Shown: positions 26,385-35,134 of the stretch, in pieces
Numbering within the stretch: position 1 is the first letter of the stretch
How the letters are laid out: each line of letters opens with the position of its first letter
Assembly (NCBI RefSeq): GCF_026341815.1
Contig: NZ_JAPENX010000001.1
Span: 3,224,001-3,288,000, forward strand
Direction: 5' to 3'
DNA length: 64,000 nucleotides
From: Streptomyces sp. NBC_00572
Lineage (GTDB): Bacteria; Actinomycetota; Actinomycetes; Streptomycetales; Streptomycetaceae
Notes under the pieces: generated by a model
Database searches by the model: none
Told to the model about the DNA's origin: nothing
Seen by the model: the letters and a program-made list of their open reading frames with translations, nothing else
Made by a program: the position numbers and the translations under genes

Positions 26385-27317
26385 CTAAGGAGCTTCGGGA
26401 ACGGGCTCGCGGTGCAGCTTGTCGAGGAGGGCCAGGTCCTCGGCGGTGAGCTTGAGCGCGCCGGCGGCGACATTGGCGGCGAGGTGGGCCGGGTCGCCGG
26501 TGCCGGGGATGGCGAGGAGGTGGGGGCCCTGGTGGAGGGTCCAGGCGATCCGGACCTGGGCGGGGCTCGCACCGTGCGCCTCGGCGACGGCGAGGACCTC
26601 GGGGCTCTCGGGGGCGGTGGCCCCGCCCTGACGGCCGGCGGCGGCGATGGCGTAGAAGGGCACGAAGGCGATGCCCTGCTCACCGCAGAGCCGCACGAAG
26701 TCCTCGTACTCGGGGCGGACCCCGATCCCGTACATGTTCTGCACGCAGACGACGGGGGCGATGGACTGCGCCTCGGCGAGCTGCTCGGGGGTGATGTTGG
26801 AGACGCCGAGGTGCCGGATGAGGCCGGCCTCGCGGAGCTCGGCGAGGGCGCCGAAGCGCTCGGCGATCGAATCGGTGCCGACGATACGGAGGTTGACGAC
26901 GTCGAGGTGGTCGCGGCCGAGCTGGCGCAGGTTCTCCTCGACCTGGCCGCGGAGTGCGGCGGGGGTGCGCGCGTGCTCACTCCAGGAACCGGAGGCGTCA
27001 CGGCAGGGGCCGACCTTGGTGGCGATGACGAGGTCGTCGGGGTAGGGGCCGCCGAGGGCGCTGCTGATCAGCTCGTTGGCGGAGCGGAGCGGGGAGAAGT
27101 AGAAGGCGGCGGTGTCGATGTGGTTCACGCCGAGCTCAACGGCCTTGCGCAGAACGGCTATCGCCTCGTCTCGGTCGCGGGGCACGGCATGCTCGACGAG
27201 CGCCTCACCACGCTGCGGCAGCCGCATGGCCCCGAAGCCGACGCGACGGACGGTGAGGTCACCGAGGGTCCAGGTACCGGAGGCGGAAGCGGGGGTGGAG
27301 GTGGGGGTGGTGGTCAT
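26385..27317 (-). CDS. Aldo/keto reductase
   Basis: 310 residues starting MTTTPTSTPAS. AKR catalytic elements: Asp in HIDTAAFY, Tyr in the same segment, and Lys in LVIATKVG; LGVSNITPEQLAEA and IPGTGDPAHLAANV shape the NADPH site. It reduces aldehydes or ketones with NADPH; substrate unknown. The frame remains open for more than 2 kb upstream, but family length and the ATG at 27315-27317 set the start. Separated by 11 bp from the downstream SBP-like gene, so probably cotranscribed. Confidence 0.9.
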   Translation of the reverse strand: MTTTPTSTPASASGTWTLGDLTVRRVGFGAMRLPQRGEALVEHAVPRDRDEAIAVLRKAVELGVNHIDTAAFYFSPLRSANELISSALGGPYPDDLVIATKVGPCRDASGSWSEHARTPAALRGQVEENLRQLGRDHLDVVNLRIVGTDSIAERFGALAELREAGLIRHLGVSNITPEQLAEAQSIAPVVCVQNMYGIGVRPEYEDFVRLCGEQGIAFVPFYAIAAAGRQGGATAPESPEVLAVAEAHGASPAQVRIAWTLHQGPHLLAIPGTGDPAHLAANVAAGALKLTAEDLALLDKLHREPVPEAP

Positions 27318-27417
27318 GCGGGGGATGATCCCCCAGGGGCGGGGCGGCTGCCATCGGATAAGGCGTTCCGCTTGAGAGCACCGCTGGGCGCGCCGGACGC
27401 GCGCCTGCCTTATTGGT

Positions 27418-27446
27418 TTGCCGTCGGCGGGGGCGTCGGATAGGAA
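27418..27446 (+). promoter_or_regulatory. Leaderless promoter of the GNAT gene
   Basis: TTGCCG (27418-27423), 17 bp, TAGGAA (27441-27446). The -10 box ends 6 bases before the ATG at 27453 and there is no SD sequence. Confidence 0.5.
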
Positions 27447-27452
27447 GCTTGC

Positions 27453-27995
27453 ATGCTGAGGGGTAGCAAGGTCGGGCTCAGGGCTCGGCACGAGGAAGAC
27501 ATCCCGGTCCTGCGGACCGAGCTCTACGACGACGTGGTCAACGGCTCGCGTGCCGAAAGTCGGCCTTGGCGGCCGATGACGCCCGGCTCCGAGGACGCGC
27601 GGCTCGTGGTGGACGACAAGGTGGAGGGGCACGTCCCGTTCTCCGTGGTCGAGCTCGACGGCGGCACCCTGGTCGGGACGGCCACGTTGTGGGGCATCGA
27701 CAACCACAGCCGGTCCGCGCACATCGGCCTCGGGCTGCTGCCGACCTGTCGCGGCAAGGGATACGGCACCGACGTCGTCGCGGTGTTGTGTCACTACGGG
27801 TTCGTCGTGCGGGGCCTGCACCGGCTGCAGATCGAGACGCTGGCGGACAACGCCGCGATGCTGCGCTCCGCCGAGCGCAACGGCTTCGTCCGCGAAGGCG
27901 TGCTGCGTTCCTCGGCCTGGGTGATGGGTGAGTTCCTCGACGAGGTGCTGCTCGGGCTTCTCGTGCGGGAATGGAAGCCTGACCCTAAGGGGTAG
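27453..27995 (+). CDS. GNAT-family N-acetyltransferase (RimJ/RimL type)
   Basis: 180 residues. Acetyl-CoA motif A is CRGKGYGTDVV after the beta-4 strand AHIGLGLLP, and the RimJ-like 'NAAMLRSAERNGFVREGVLR' follows. It acetylates an amino group of a protein or small molecule; substrate unknown. It starts at the ATG next to a -10-like TAGGAA. Confidence 0.88.
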   Translation: MLRGSKVGLRARHEEDIPVLRTELYDDVVNGSRAESRPWRPMTPGSEDARLVVDDKVEGHVPFSVVELDGGTLVGTATLWGIDNHSRSAHIGLGLLPTCRGKGYGTDVVAVLCHYGFVVRGLHRLQIETLADNAAMLRSAERNGFVREGVLRSSAWVMGEFLDEVLLGLLVREWKPDPKG

Positions 27996-28106
27996 GGGTT
28001 GTTTCGAGGGTGCTGAACACCCCTGATGCGTCCGGGGGTTGGCCCTACCTCCGGGCCGCGTGCCTGCCGGATGGGATCGGCGGTCGCGTTTCGCGAGGCT
28101 GTGTGC

Positions 28107-29597
28107 ATGACAGCGAATCGTGGACGTAGCGCCCTTCTCATCGCCCTTTCCGTCGCCGCCGTCGGCGGCCTCTCCCTCGCCGGGGGTGGTGTCGCGCCCG
28201 CCTCCGCCGCCGGGCTCGACTGGGGCGTGTGCGATCCCGCCGTGAAGCCGCTGCCCGGGCAGCAGTGCGCCAAGCTCTCCGTACCGCTTGATTACGCCGA
28301 TCCCGACGGCGAGCAGATTCAGCTCGCCGTTTCCCGGATCGCCAGCACGCGGCCCGACGTTCGTCGCGGGACGCTCATGGTGATCCCCGGTGGGCCCGGT
28401 AGTTCCGGGGTGCAGCGGCTCGGGCAGAAGGGGGCCGCTCTTGCCGGGGAGATGGGCGGGGCCTATGACCTCGTCTCCTTCGATCCTCGTGGGGTCGGTG
28501 GGTCCGCCAAGGCCCACTGCGGGCTTGCCGAGGCCGATCGGTGGATGGTGACGCTGCGGTCCTGGCCCGGTGCCGACGGGTCGATCGACGACAACGTGGC
28601 CCGGTCCAAGCGGACGGCCGAGGCCTGTGCCCGCACGGGGGGCGCCATGCTGCGCGGGCTGACCACCGCCAATCAGGTGCGGGATCTGGAGCGGCTGCGG
28701 CAGGCGCTCGGGGAGCGGAAGCTGTCGGCCTGGGCCGTTTCGTACGGGACCTATGTCGCTGCCTCGTACGCCGAGAAGTTTCCCGGGCGGACCGATCGCT
28801 GGGTTCTCGACAGCAGCAACGACCCCGACCCGAAGCGGGTCGCCCGGGGGTGGTTGGAGGGGACGTCGCGGGGTGTCGAGGACCGCTTCCCCGACTTCGC
28901 CGAGTGGGCTTCCCACCCGGACAGGGGTGAGGGGCGCCTTGCCCAGCGCCCCGAGGACGTGCGGCCCCTCGTGCTCGATCTTGCCGCCCGGCTCGACCGG
29001 GAGCCGCGTCCCGGCACCACCGGTGTGGCGCTCACCGGGACCATGCTGCTGCAGGCTCTTCAGCAGGCGCTCTACTCCGACGACTTCTTCCCCGCCTTCG
29101 GCCGGCTCGTCACCGACGCGCTCGACCCCGATGGTTCGCCCGTGCTGCCGCGTGAGCTCGCCGGCGCCATGCCCGACGAGGCCGCCGCCATCACCGTCGG
29201 CGTGATCTGCAATGACGTCGACTGGCCGCGGGAGTCCGTACGCGGCTACCGGAAGGCCGTCGCCGCCGACCGCGCCGCGCATCCGCTGACCGCCGGCCTG
29301 TCCGTGAACGTCACCCCCTGCGCGTACTGGAAGGGCGGGGCCGTCGAGAAGCCCGTGCGCATCACCGACCGGGGGCCGTCCAACATCCTGATGATCCAGA
29401 ACCTGCGGGATCCCTCCACCCCGTACTCCAAGGGGATGGGCATGCGGCGCGCCCTCGGCGACCGCGCGCGGCTCGTCTCCGTCGACCACGGCGGGCACGG
29501 GGTCTATCTCGGGAACGGGAACGCTTGTGGGGATCTGGCCGTGACCCGGTTCCTCAAGGAGGGTGTGCGCCCGGCCGAGGACGTTCTGTGCCGGTAG
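28107..29597 (+). CDS. Secreted alpha/beta-hydrolase, tripeptidyl aminopeptidase-like
   Basis: 496 residues with a signal peptide (SALLIALSVAAVGGLSLAGG...ASA). The alpha/beta-hydrolase core shows the oxyanion loop MVIPGGPGSSG, the nucleophile elbow AVSYGTY (Ser), the Asp in NLRDPSTPYSKG and His in VDHGGHGVY. The C-terminal cap-like region with CxC-spaced Cys matches Streptomyces SlpD/SlpE- and Tap-type proteases, which remove N-terminal tripeptides outside the cell. The ATG at 28107 was chosen because the signal peptide starts there. Confidence 0.88.
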   Translation: MTANRGRSALLIALSVAAVGGLSLAGGGVAPASAAGLDWGVCDPAVKPLPGQQCAKLSVPLDYADPDGEQIQLAVSRIASTRPDVRRGTLMVIPGGPGSSGVQRLGQKGAALAGEMGGAYDLVSFDPRGVGGSAKAHCGLAEADRWMVTLRSWPGADGSIDDNVARSKRTAEACARTGGAMLRGLTTANQVRDLERLRQALGERKLSAWAVSYGTYVAASYAEKFPGRTDRWVLDSSNDPDPKRVARGWLEGTSRGVEDRFPDFAEWASHPDRGEGRLAQRPEDVRPLVLDLAARLDREPRPGTTGVALTGTMLLQALQQALYSDDFFPAFGRLVTDALDPDGSPVLPRELAGAMPDEAAAITVGVICNDVDWPRESVRGYRKAVAADRAAHPLTAGLSVNVTPCAYWKGGAVEKPVRITDRGPSNILMIQNLRDPSTPYSKGMGMRRALGDRARLVSVDHGGHGVYLGNGNACGDLAVTRFLKEGVRPAEDVLCR

Positions 29598-29609
29598 ACC
29601 CGGACGCGC

Positions 29610-29644
29610 GAGGGCCCGGTCGGACGCCTTCCGACCGGGCCCTC
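29610..29644. terminator. Bidirectional hairpin terminator
   Basis: A 15-bp perfect stem (gagggcccggtcgga / tccgaccgggccctc) with a 5-nt loop, between the convergent hydrolase and PTS genes. Confidence 0.88.
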
Positions 29645-29658
29645 CCGTAGGGGTGTGC

Positions 29659-30872
29659 TCAGACCTTCGCCGGCTCCGGCTCCCGCTCCGGGAGCGCCGT
29701 CGCGACCACTGTCTCCGTCTGCTCCGTGTCCACGTTGAACTCCTCCAGGAGTTCCTTGCTGAAGCCCCAGAAGTACGTCGCCACGAATCCGGCCAGGTAG
29801 CCGACGATCAGGCCGCCCGCGTAGACGGCGATCGTCTCGCCCAGGCCCTTGTTGCCGTCGAGGAGGGGGAACAGTGCCCAGCCGGACGGGCCGATCGCGG
29901 TCGAGCCGACCGTGTCGCCCAGCATGCTGAACAGTCCGATGAAGCCGCCGCCGAACGCTCCGCCGACGCAGGCCGTGATGAAGGGGCGGCCCAGCGGGAG
30001 CGAGACGCCGTAGATCAGGGGCTCGCCGACGCCCAGGAAACCGGCCGGGAGGGCGGACTTGATGGTGCGGCGGATCGAGCCGTTGCGCGGGAGCTTCAGG
30101 TAGACGGCCATGGCCGCGCCGACCTGGCCCGCGCCCGCCATCGCGAGGATGGGGAGGAGGGCCGTGTAGCCCTGCTGCTCGATGAGGGTGGTGTGGATGG
30201 GGATGAGCGCCTGGTGCAGGCCCAGCATGACGAGCGGGAGGAAGAGGCCGCCGAGGACGAAGCCCGCTCCGGCGCCCGCGTTCGCGAGGAGCCAGTTGGC
30301 GAAGTCGCCGATGGCGGTGGAGATCTCACCGGCCACGAACATCAGGCCGAAGATCGTGACGAGGCCCGAGATCAGGACCGTGAGGGTCGGGGTGACCAGG
30401 ACGTCCAGGGCCTCCGGCACCCAGCGGCGGCACCACTTCTCGACGTACACCGCGAGGATCGCCGCGCCGAGCGCGCCGAGCACACCGCCCTGGCCGGGGG
30501 AGAGCGTCTGGCCGAAGGCGTCGATCTTGGCGACGCCGGGGAAGACGATGATCGCCGCCACCGCGCCGCCGAGGATCGCCGTACCGCCGAACTCCTTCGC
30601 CGTGTTGTAGCCGACGAAGACCGCGATGAGCGCCATGAAGCCGCTCGCCATCGCCGCGAGGGCAGGGGTGACGCCGGGCAGCCAGCCGAGGTTGATCAGC
30701 AGTCCGTTGAGGCCGGCGATGATGCCGCAGCCGATGAGCGCGGGGATCAGCGGTCGTGCAGTCCCAGCCGGAGGCGGGTCATGCAGTGGGCCACGGAGCT
30801 GATGTTCTCGGCGCCGCCGACGAGGGGGAGGATCGCGGCGGCGGTGGCGCGGTTCTTGTCGTCTGTGCTCAT
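29659..30872 (-). pseudogene. PTS EIIBC (MurNAc/sucrose-trehalose type), EIIB domain truncated and frameshifted
   Basis: From ATG 30872 the frame encodes an EIIB start (ATAAAILPLVGGAENISSVA) through the phosphorylation-site Cys in AHCMTRLRLGLHD, then stops at 30750 after about 40 residues. In the -1 frame the text continues at once as LIPALIGCGIIAGLNGLL and runs through a normal EIIC domain (about 360 residues, GEPLIYGVSLPLGRPF motif) to 29659. A full EIIB domain has about 85 residues plus a linker, so roughly 100 residues are missing and the frame is shifted. That is a deletion junction near 30753. The gene sits directly downstream of murQ, so it was probably a MurNAc or related transporter. 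EIIC could still be made from an internal start. Confidence 0.75.
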
Positions 30873-30906
30873 GGTGCGGTGGTGCCTTGCTGTGAGGGGA
30901 GGGGGC

Positions 30907-31836
30907 TCAGCTGGTCTTCGCGTGCAGCGCCGCACGCAGGTGACCCTGGGAGGTGGTCAGCCGCTCGGCGGCCGTGGGGGCGTCGATGTCGGCGAGGATC
31001 ATGAGGATGGCGTTCTTCACCTCTCCGTCGGCGGCGGTGAGGGCGGTCTCGATCTGCTCGTCCGGGGCGCCGGTGGCCAGGGCGACGATCCGCCGCGAGC
31101 GGGCCTGGAGCTTCTCGTTGGAGGCGCGGACGTCGACCATCAGGTTTCCGTACGTCTTGCCGAGCCGGATCATCGTGATCGTCGAGATCATGTTGAGGAC
31201 GAGCTTCTGGGCGGTGCCCGCCTTGAGCCGGGTCGAGCCGGTGAGCAGCTCCGGGCCGGGGACGACCTCGATGCCGTGTTCGGCGGCGGCGGCGAGCGCG
31301 CTGTCCTCGTTGCAGGAGAGGCCGATGGTGAGCGCGCCGCACGCGCGGGCGTGTTCGACGGCGCCGATGGCGTACGGGGTGCGGCCGGAGGCGGAGATGC
31401 CGACGACGGTGTCGTTCGCGGTGACGCCGAGTGCGGTGAGGTCCTCGGCGGCGAGTTCCTTGGAGTCCTCGGCGCCTTCGACGGCCTTGACCATGGCGGA
31501 CGAGCCGCCCGCGATGAGGCCGACGACCTGGGTCGGGTCGGTGTTGAAGGTGGGCGGGCACTCGCTGGCGTCGAGGACGCCGAGGCGGCCCGCGGTGCCG
31601 GCGCCCATGTAGACGAGGCGTCCGCCGCGGGCCATGCGCTCGGCGGTGGCGTCGATCGCGGCGGCGATGGCGGGGAGCTGCCGGGCGACGGCGGCGGGGA
31701 CGGTGGCGTCCTCGCCGTTCATGAGCGCGGCGATCTCGGCGGTGGGGAGCTGGTCGATCTCGGCCAGTTCCGGACGGAACGCTTCGGTGGTGAGGGTGGC
31801 CAGCTGGGCGCGGAGTTCGGAGTATGTAGCAGACAC
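30907..31836 (-). CDS. murQ: N-acetylmuramic acid 6-phosphate etherase
   Basis: 309 residues of SIS-domain fold. MurQ cleaves the lactyl ether of MurNAc-6-P to give GlcNAc-6-P, which NagA can process. Motifs: YMGAGTAGRLGVLDASECPP, GISASGRTPYAIGAVEHA, 'LTGSTRLKAGTAQKLVLNMI' and GKTYGNLMVDVRASN. GTG start at 31834-31836. It lies 34 bp upstream of the PTS gene and downstream of an RpiR-type regulator, forming a cell-wall sugar recycling unit. Confidence 0.95.
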   Translation of the reverse strand: MSATYSELRAQLATLTTEAFRPELAEIDQLPTAEIAALMNGEDATVPAAVARQLPAIAAAIDATAERMARGGRLVYMGAGTAGRLGVLDASECPPTFNTDPTQVVGLIAGGSSAMVKAVEGAEDSKELAAEDLTALGVTANDTVVGISASGRTPYAIGAVEHARACGALTIGLSCNEDSALAAAAEHGIEVVPGPELLTGSTRLKAGTAQKLVLNMISTITMIRLGKTYGNLMVDVRASNEKLQARSRRIVALATGAPDEQIETALTAADGEVKNAILMILADIDAPTAAERLTTSQGHLRAALHAKTS

Positions 31837-31918
31837 GAGCGGCTCTTTCGGTGCTGTGGTCGTCAGCGGGTGCGGTGGTCGTCGGCGCGCGTGGTGGTCG
31901 CCGGGTGGTGCGGGTGGT

Positions 31919-32836
31919 TCAGCGGGTGCGGGGTGAGTGGCGGTGGGCGAGGGCTTCGTACGAGGCGGCGAGGGCAGGGGCTGCCGTCTCGTACGTACGC
32001 TGCGTGACGCAGGTGAACAGGCAGTCCACGACCAGGAGTTGGCTGGTGCGGGACGACATGGCCGCGGGGCGCAGCTCGCTCTCGCGGGCGGTGGAGGTGG
32101 TGAGGATGTGGTCGGCGTACTGCGTGACCGGTCCGTCCGGGCGGCCGGTGATCGCGACCGTGGTGGCCCCGTGGTCGAAGGCCACCCGGAGCGGTTCTAT
32201 GACGTCGCCGGTGGAGCCGGAGTGGGTGATGGCGATGGCGACGTCGCCGGAGCGGAGCTGTACGGCGTTGGTGACGGCGAGGTGCGGGTCGCTGTGGGCG
32301 TGCGCGATGAGGCCGATGCGGAGCAGTTTCTGGCCGAGGTCCTGGGCGACGAGGCCGGAGGCGCCGATGCCGTAGATGTCGATGCGGCGGGCGCCGGCGA
32401 GGGCGGCGACGGCGGCGCCGAGCTGGACGGTGTCGAGTGCGGCGGCGGTGTCGGCGAGGGTCTGCTGCTCGTCGTAGGCGAGCTTGGCGACGACGTCGGC
32501 GATCGGGTCGTCGACGGCGATGTCGGCGGTGACGGCGGGTGCGCGGCCGGACTGCTGCTGGGCGGCGAGTCCGGCGAGGGCGAGTCGTAGGTCGCGGTAG
32601 CCGGGGTAGCCGAGGAGGCGGGCGGTGCGGACGACGGTCGCCTCGCTGGTGCCGGTGAGCTCGGCGAGGCCGGTGACCGTGAGCGCGGCGCAGCCGGCCG
32701 GGTCGCCGGCGACGGCTTCGGCGACCCGCTGCATGGAGCGGGTCATGGACGGCGCGAGGGTCCGTACCTTGGCCGCGAGGGCGGCGGGGGCGGGGGGCGC
32801 GTCGCCCGTGAAACTTTCCTTCACTTCATTGGTCAC
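31919..32836 (-). CDS. RpiR/MurR-family transcriptional regulator
   Basis: 305 residues. An N-terminal RpiR helix-turn-helix (LTGTSEATVVRTARLLGYPG, about 60-80) is joined to a C-terminal SIS sugar-phosphate-binding domain (YGIGASGLVAQDLGQKL, ITHSGSTGDVIEPL). The likely effector is MurNAc-6-P or a related sugar phosphate, given murQ 82 bp downstream. GTG start at 32834-32836 is set by a promoter whose -10 TATCTT ends 6 bases upstream; the longer frame is spurious. Confidence 0.9.
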   Translation of the reverse strand: MTNEVKESFTGDAPPAPAALAAKVRTLAPSMTRSMQRVAEAVAGDPAGCAALTVTGLAELTGTSEATVVRTARLLGYPGYRDLRLALAGLAAQQQSGRAPAVTADIAVDDPIADVVAKLAYDEQQTLADTAAALDTVQLGAAVAALAGARRIDIYGIGASGLVAQDLGQKLLRIGLIAHAHSDPHLAVTNAVQLRSGDVAIAITHSGSTGDVIEPLRVAFDHGATTVAITGRPDGPVTQYADHILTTSTARESELRPAAMSSRTSQLLVVDCLFTCVTQRTYETAAPALAASYEALAHRHSPRTR

Positions 32837-32840
32837 ATTT

Positions 32841-32871
32841 GAAAGATACTTTCGGAGGGGTGGGTGGACAA
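32841..32871 (-). promoter_or_regulatory. Promoter and GAAAG-n3-CTTTC operator of the RpiR gene
   Basis: On the minus strand TTGTCC (32866-32871), 17 bp, TATCTT (32843-32848), then GTG at 32836, i.e. leaderless. A palindrome GAAAGTATCTTTC (32841-32853) covers the -10 box. GAAA...TTTC arms are typical of RpiR-family sites, so autoregulation is likely. Confidence 0.55.
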
Positions 32872-32948
32872 GACCCCATCGGTCCCGGATCCGGGTGGGA
32901 CCTTCGCCCTTTTCGCGTGCGGGGCGCGCCCCGGGTGACAATGAGTGG

Positions 32949-33305
32949 ATGGACGACATAGACCCCGTGGAGCAGGCGCTGCACGCCGCCCGCGCGCTGG
33001 TACTGGCCGACCTGGTGGCCCGCAGGGTCGCGGCCGCCGAGGTCGTGTCGATGGTGGAGGACGCGGTGACCCACCGGCGCTGGTGGGTCGAGCAGTGGCC
33101 CGAGGGACTGACGTACGTCGCCGGTCTCGTCGCCCAGGACGTCCAGGACGCCCTGCTCGAACGGTACGGCCGCTGGCCGCTCTGCCCGGTCTGCTCGACG
33201 GGCGACCCACACGCCCTGGACGTGGAGCCCGAGCTGGGGCCGGACCCGCACTGGGTCTGCGGCAAGCAGGGGGTCGTGGTCGCGCCGGTGGGTGGGCTGA
33301 CGTGA
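32949..33305 (+). CDS. Conserved hypothetical protein with a C-terminal Cys motif
   Basis: 118 residues. The N-terminus is helical (PVEQALHAARALVLADLVAR); the C-terminal part has CPVCSTGDPHAL and HWVCGKQG, giving three Cys in a zinc-ribbon-like layout. Small actinobacterial proteins of this type are uncharacterised. It is 13 bp before the DUF4031 gene and likely cotranscribed with it. Confidence 0.7.
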   Translation: MDDIDPVEQALHAARALVLADLVARRVAAAEVVSMVEDAVTHRRWWVEQWPEGLTYVAGLVAQDVQDALLERYGRWPLCPVCSTGDPHALDVEPELGPDPHWVCGKQGVVVAPVGGLT

Positions 33306-33318
33306 ACGGGGACGCCGC

Positions 33319-33588
33319 GTGACCCTGTACATCGATCCGCCGACGTGGCCGGGGCACGGCCGTATGTGGTCGCACCTGGTCAGCGATGTCTCCTTCGAGG
33401 AGCTGCACACCTTCGCCGCCTCGATCGGCGCCCCGCCGCGCGCCTTCGAGCGGGACCACTACGACATCCCCTCCGACCGGTACACGGACGCCGTGACGGG
33501 CGGTGCGGTCGAGGTCGGCTCCAAGGAGCTGCTCCGGCGCCTCACGGAGGCGGGACTGCGGCGGCCGAAGGGCCGGCCCGTTTCCTGA
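33319..33588 (+). CDS. DUF4031 family protein
   Basis: 89 residues matching the DUF4031 pattern: MTLYIDPPTWPGHGRMWSHL, then SFEELHTFAASIG and 'FERDHYDIPSDRY'. Function unknown. GTG start. The TGA stop falls in the first unit of a 9-bp tandem repeat, so the reading frame ends where the repeat begins. Confidence 0.85.
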   Translation: MTLYIDPPTWPGHGRMWSHLVSDVSFEELHTFAASIGAPPRAFERDHYDIPSDRYTDAVTGGAVEVGSKELLRRLTEAGLRRPKGRPVS

Positions 33589-33628
33589 TCCGCCTGATCC
33601 GCCTGATCCGCCTGATCCGCGCGATCCG
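33584..33628. repeat. 9-bp tandem repeat (cctgatccg)x4 plus a degenerate copy
   Basis: Four perfect cctgatccg units (33584-33619) and one cgcgatccg. It fills the gap between the convergent DUF4031 and hemopexin-repeat genes and would be replication-slippage prone. Confidence 0.9.
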
Positions 33629-33636
33629 CCAGGGCC

Positions 33637-34989
33637 TCAGGGCAGCCTGGTGACGCCGATCTGCATGTGGAAGTGGTCCTGGTGGGCGGCGCGGAGGGTG
33701 GCGTTGTCGGTGCCGGGGGCGGCGTCGGCGGCGTAGTCCGGGTAGATCACGAACCCGGTGCCGCCGAGTTCGGGCATGGGCCACTTGTTGGCCGCGCCGA
33801 TCGTCGTCGCCTCGCACTCGAACGTGGCGAACCGGAAGGCGGTCGTGAAGAGGCCGAACCCGAGCGGGTCCACGGCGGGGTCGATGCGGACCCTGACGCC
33901 GGCCGGGCGCGGCAGGTTGCCCCAGTCCTTCTTCACCGACCGGGCGAACGCGGACCCGTCCGACTGCCCGGAGATGCCCGAGAGATCGAGCGCGCGGCCC
34001 TGGTTGTGACAGTCCTTCAGGTTCGGACCGCCGTGGCCGATGCCCAGGTGGAGGAGTTCGGCGACGTCCGGCGCCGAGGAGTTGATCCAGCGGGTGAGGC
34101 GGTACAGCGCGATCAGCATGCGCTGGTCGAGGTTGTCGATGACCGCGGAGGCCGGCGCGATCTGGTTCGTGTAGCGGACTCCGCCGAACGTCGGCGGGCT
34201 CACCACGACCCGCTGGTCGGGCGTCGGTGACACGATCCCGGCCGGTCCGTCGACGAACGCCGGGCTCTTCAGGGTCAGTTTGCCGCGCCGGATCAGGTCG
34301 GCCATGAGCTTGTTCGCCTGGGCCGGAGTCAGCATGCGGGCCGGGGCCACGGCCCCGGACGGGGTGGGCGCGAGACGGAAGGAGGCGTCCAATGGACCGC
34401 TCGCGTCCACCCGGTCGGCATCCACGTCGAAGCGCTGGAACTCCTCGCCGCGGAAGAAGTAGGCGAACTGGCCGCCCGGGTACACGGCGGCGTCCACGCC
34501 GCCGGGGAAGAGCCCCGTCCAGTTGCCCGCGATGGGGCGGGGGTAGTCGGGGTCGACGCGGTCCGCGGTCATGTCGTACCGGGCGTAGGAGTCGTCCTTG
34601 AAGAGGTACACCTTCCCGTTTCCCCAGTTCACGGCCGCGTCGATGCCGGTACGCCAGTCGGGGCCGCCGCCGGCTCCGGTGGGCAGGCCAGGCCAGCCCT
34701 GCTCAAGGGTGAAGTGGGGCGGCAGGTACTCGGCCTCCACGGTGTCCGCGCTGTTGTCGGTCGGGTTGTCGTAGCGGACGTAGGTGCTCCCGAGGAAGGC
34801 GTACGCCTTGCCCGCACCCCACCAGACGAAGGCGTCGGGGGATCGGGGGAGGCCGGGCCAGTTGGAGAGGGGCAGTCCGGAGTCCTCGCGGACACCGGTG
34901 ACCGAGTCGTACCGGTCGTAGGTGTCGTCGGCGTGGAAGAGGTACGTCTTGTCGTTCGGCCAGGAGATGGCCGACCTCACTGTGGCCAT
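33637..34989 (-). CDS. Hemopexin-repeat protein with a C-terminal peptidase-like domain
   Basis: 450 residues. Four hemopexin-like blades occupy about 1-235: 'KTYLFHADDTYDRYD', 'KAYAFLGSTYVRYD', 'KVYLFKDDSYARYDMTADRV', 'QFAYFFRGEEFQRFDVDADRV'. The C-terminal half (about 250-450) has LGIGHGGPNLKDCHNQGRALDL and AAHQDHFHMQIGV. The His/Asp spacing (H...D...HFH) recalls D-Ala-D-Ala carboxypeptidase/M15-like metal sites, but I cannot confirm it. No signal peptide is evident. It is the last gene of the PatG-like/peptide cluster. ATG at 34989 with GGAAGGAA upstream. Confidence 0.8.
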   Translation of the reverse strand: MATVRSAISWPNDKTYLFHADDTYDRYDSVTGVREDSGLPLSNWPGLPRSPDAFVWWGAGKAYAFLGSTYVRYDNPTDNSADTVEAEYLPPHFTLEQGWPGLPTGAGGGPDWRTGIDAAVNWGNGKVYLFKDDSYARYDMTADRVDPDYPRPIAGNWTGLFPGGVDAAVYPGGQFAYFFRGEEFQRFDVDADRVDASGPLDASFRLAPTPSGAVAPARMLTPAQANKLMADLIRRGKLTLKSPAFVDGPAGIVSPTPDQRVVVSPPTFGGVRYTNQIAPASAVIDNLDQRMLIALYRLTRWINSSAPDVAELLHLGIGHGGPNLKDCHNQGRALDLSGISGQSDGSAFARSVKKDWGNLPRPAGVRVRIDPAVDPLGFGLFTTAFRFATFECEATTIGAANKWPMPELGGTGFVIYPDYAADAAPGTDNATLRAAHQDHFHMQIGVTRLP

Positions 34990-35025
34990 GGCGGTCTCGG
35001 TTCCTTCCTGCGGTCGGGCCGTCGG

Positions 35026-35093
35026 TCGGGTGACCCGCCCCTGCGGGGACGGGCCGCGGATCGGGTGACCCGCCCCCCCCGCGGGGACGGGCC
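35026..35093. repeat. Tandem duplication upstream of the hemopexin gene
   Basis: A unit of about 33 bp beginning tcgggtgacccgcccc and ending gacgggccgc is present twice (35026-35057 and 35061-35093) with a period of 35 bp. It lies in the 145-bp gap between the 76-aa gene and the hemopexin gene and each copy can form a gtgacccgcccc/gggacgggcc-type hairpin. Confidence 0.7.
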
Positions 35094-35134
35094 GCCGGTG
35101 GGGCGGACCATCCCCTTCCCTTTCCCTCACTCCC

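Noticed and set aside
27318..29498. Upstream extension of the aldo/keto reductase frame (total 1037 codons)
   Set aside because: It runs antisense through the GNAT and hydrolase genes and reads as Gly/Arg/Pro low-complexity text; the family start is at 27317.
29563..32007. 814-codon + strand frame across the PTS and murQ region
   Set aside because: Antisense shadow; Gly/Ala/Glu/Arg-rich with no fold motif, while murQ and EIIC on the minus strand are clear.
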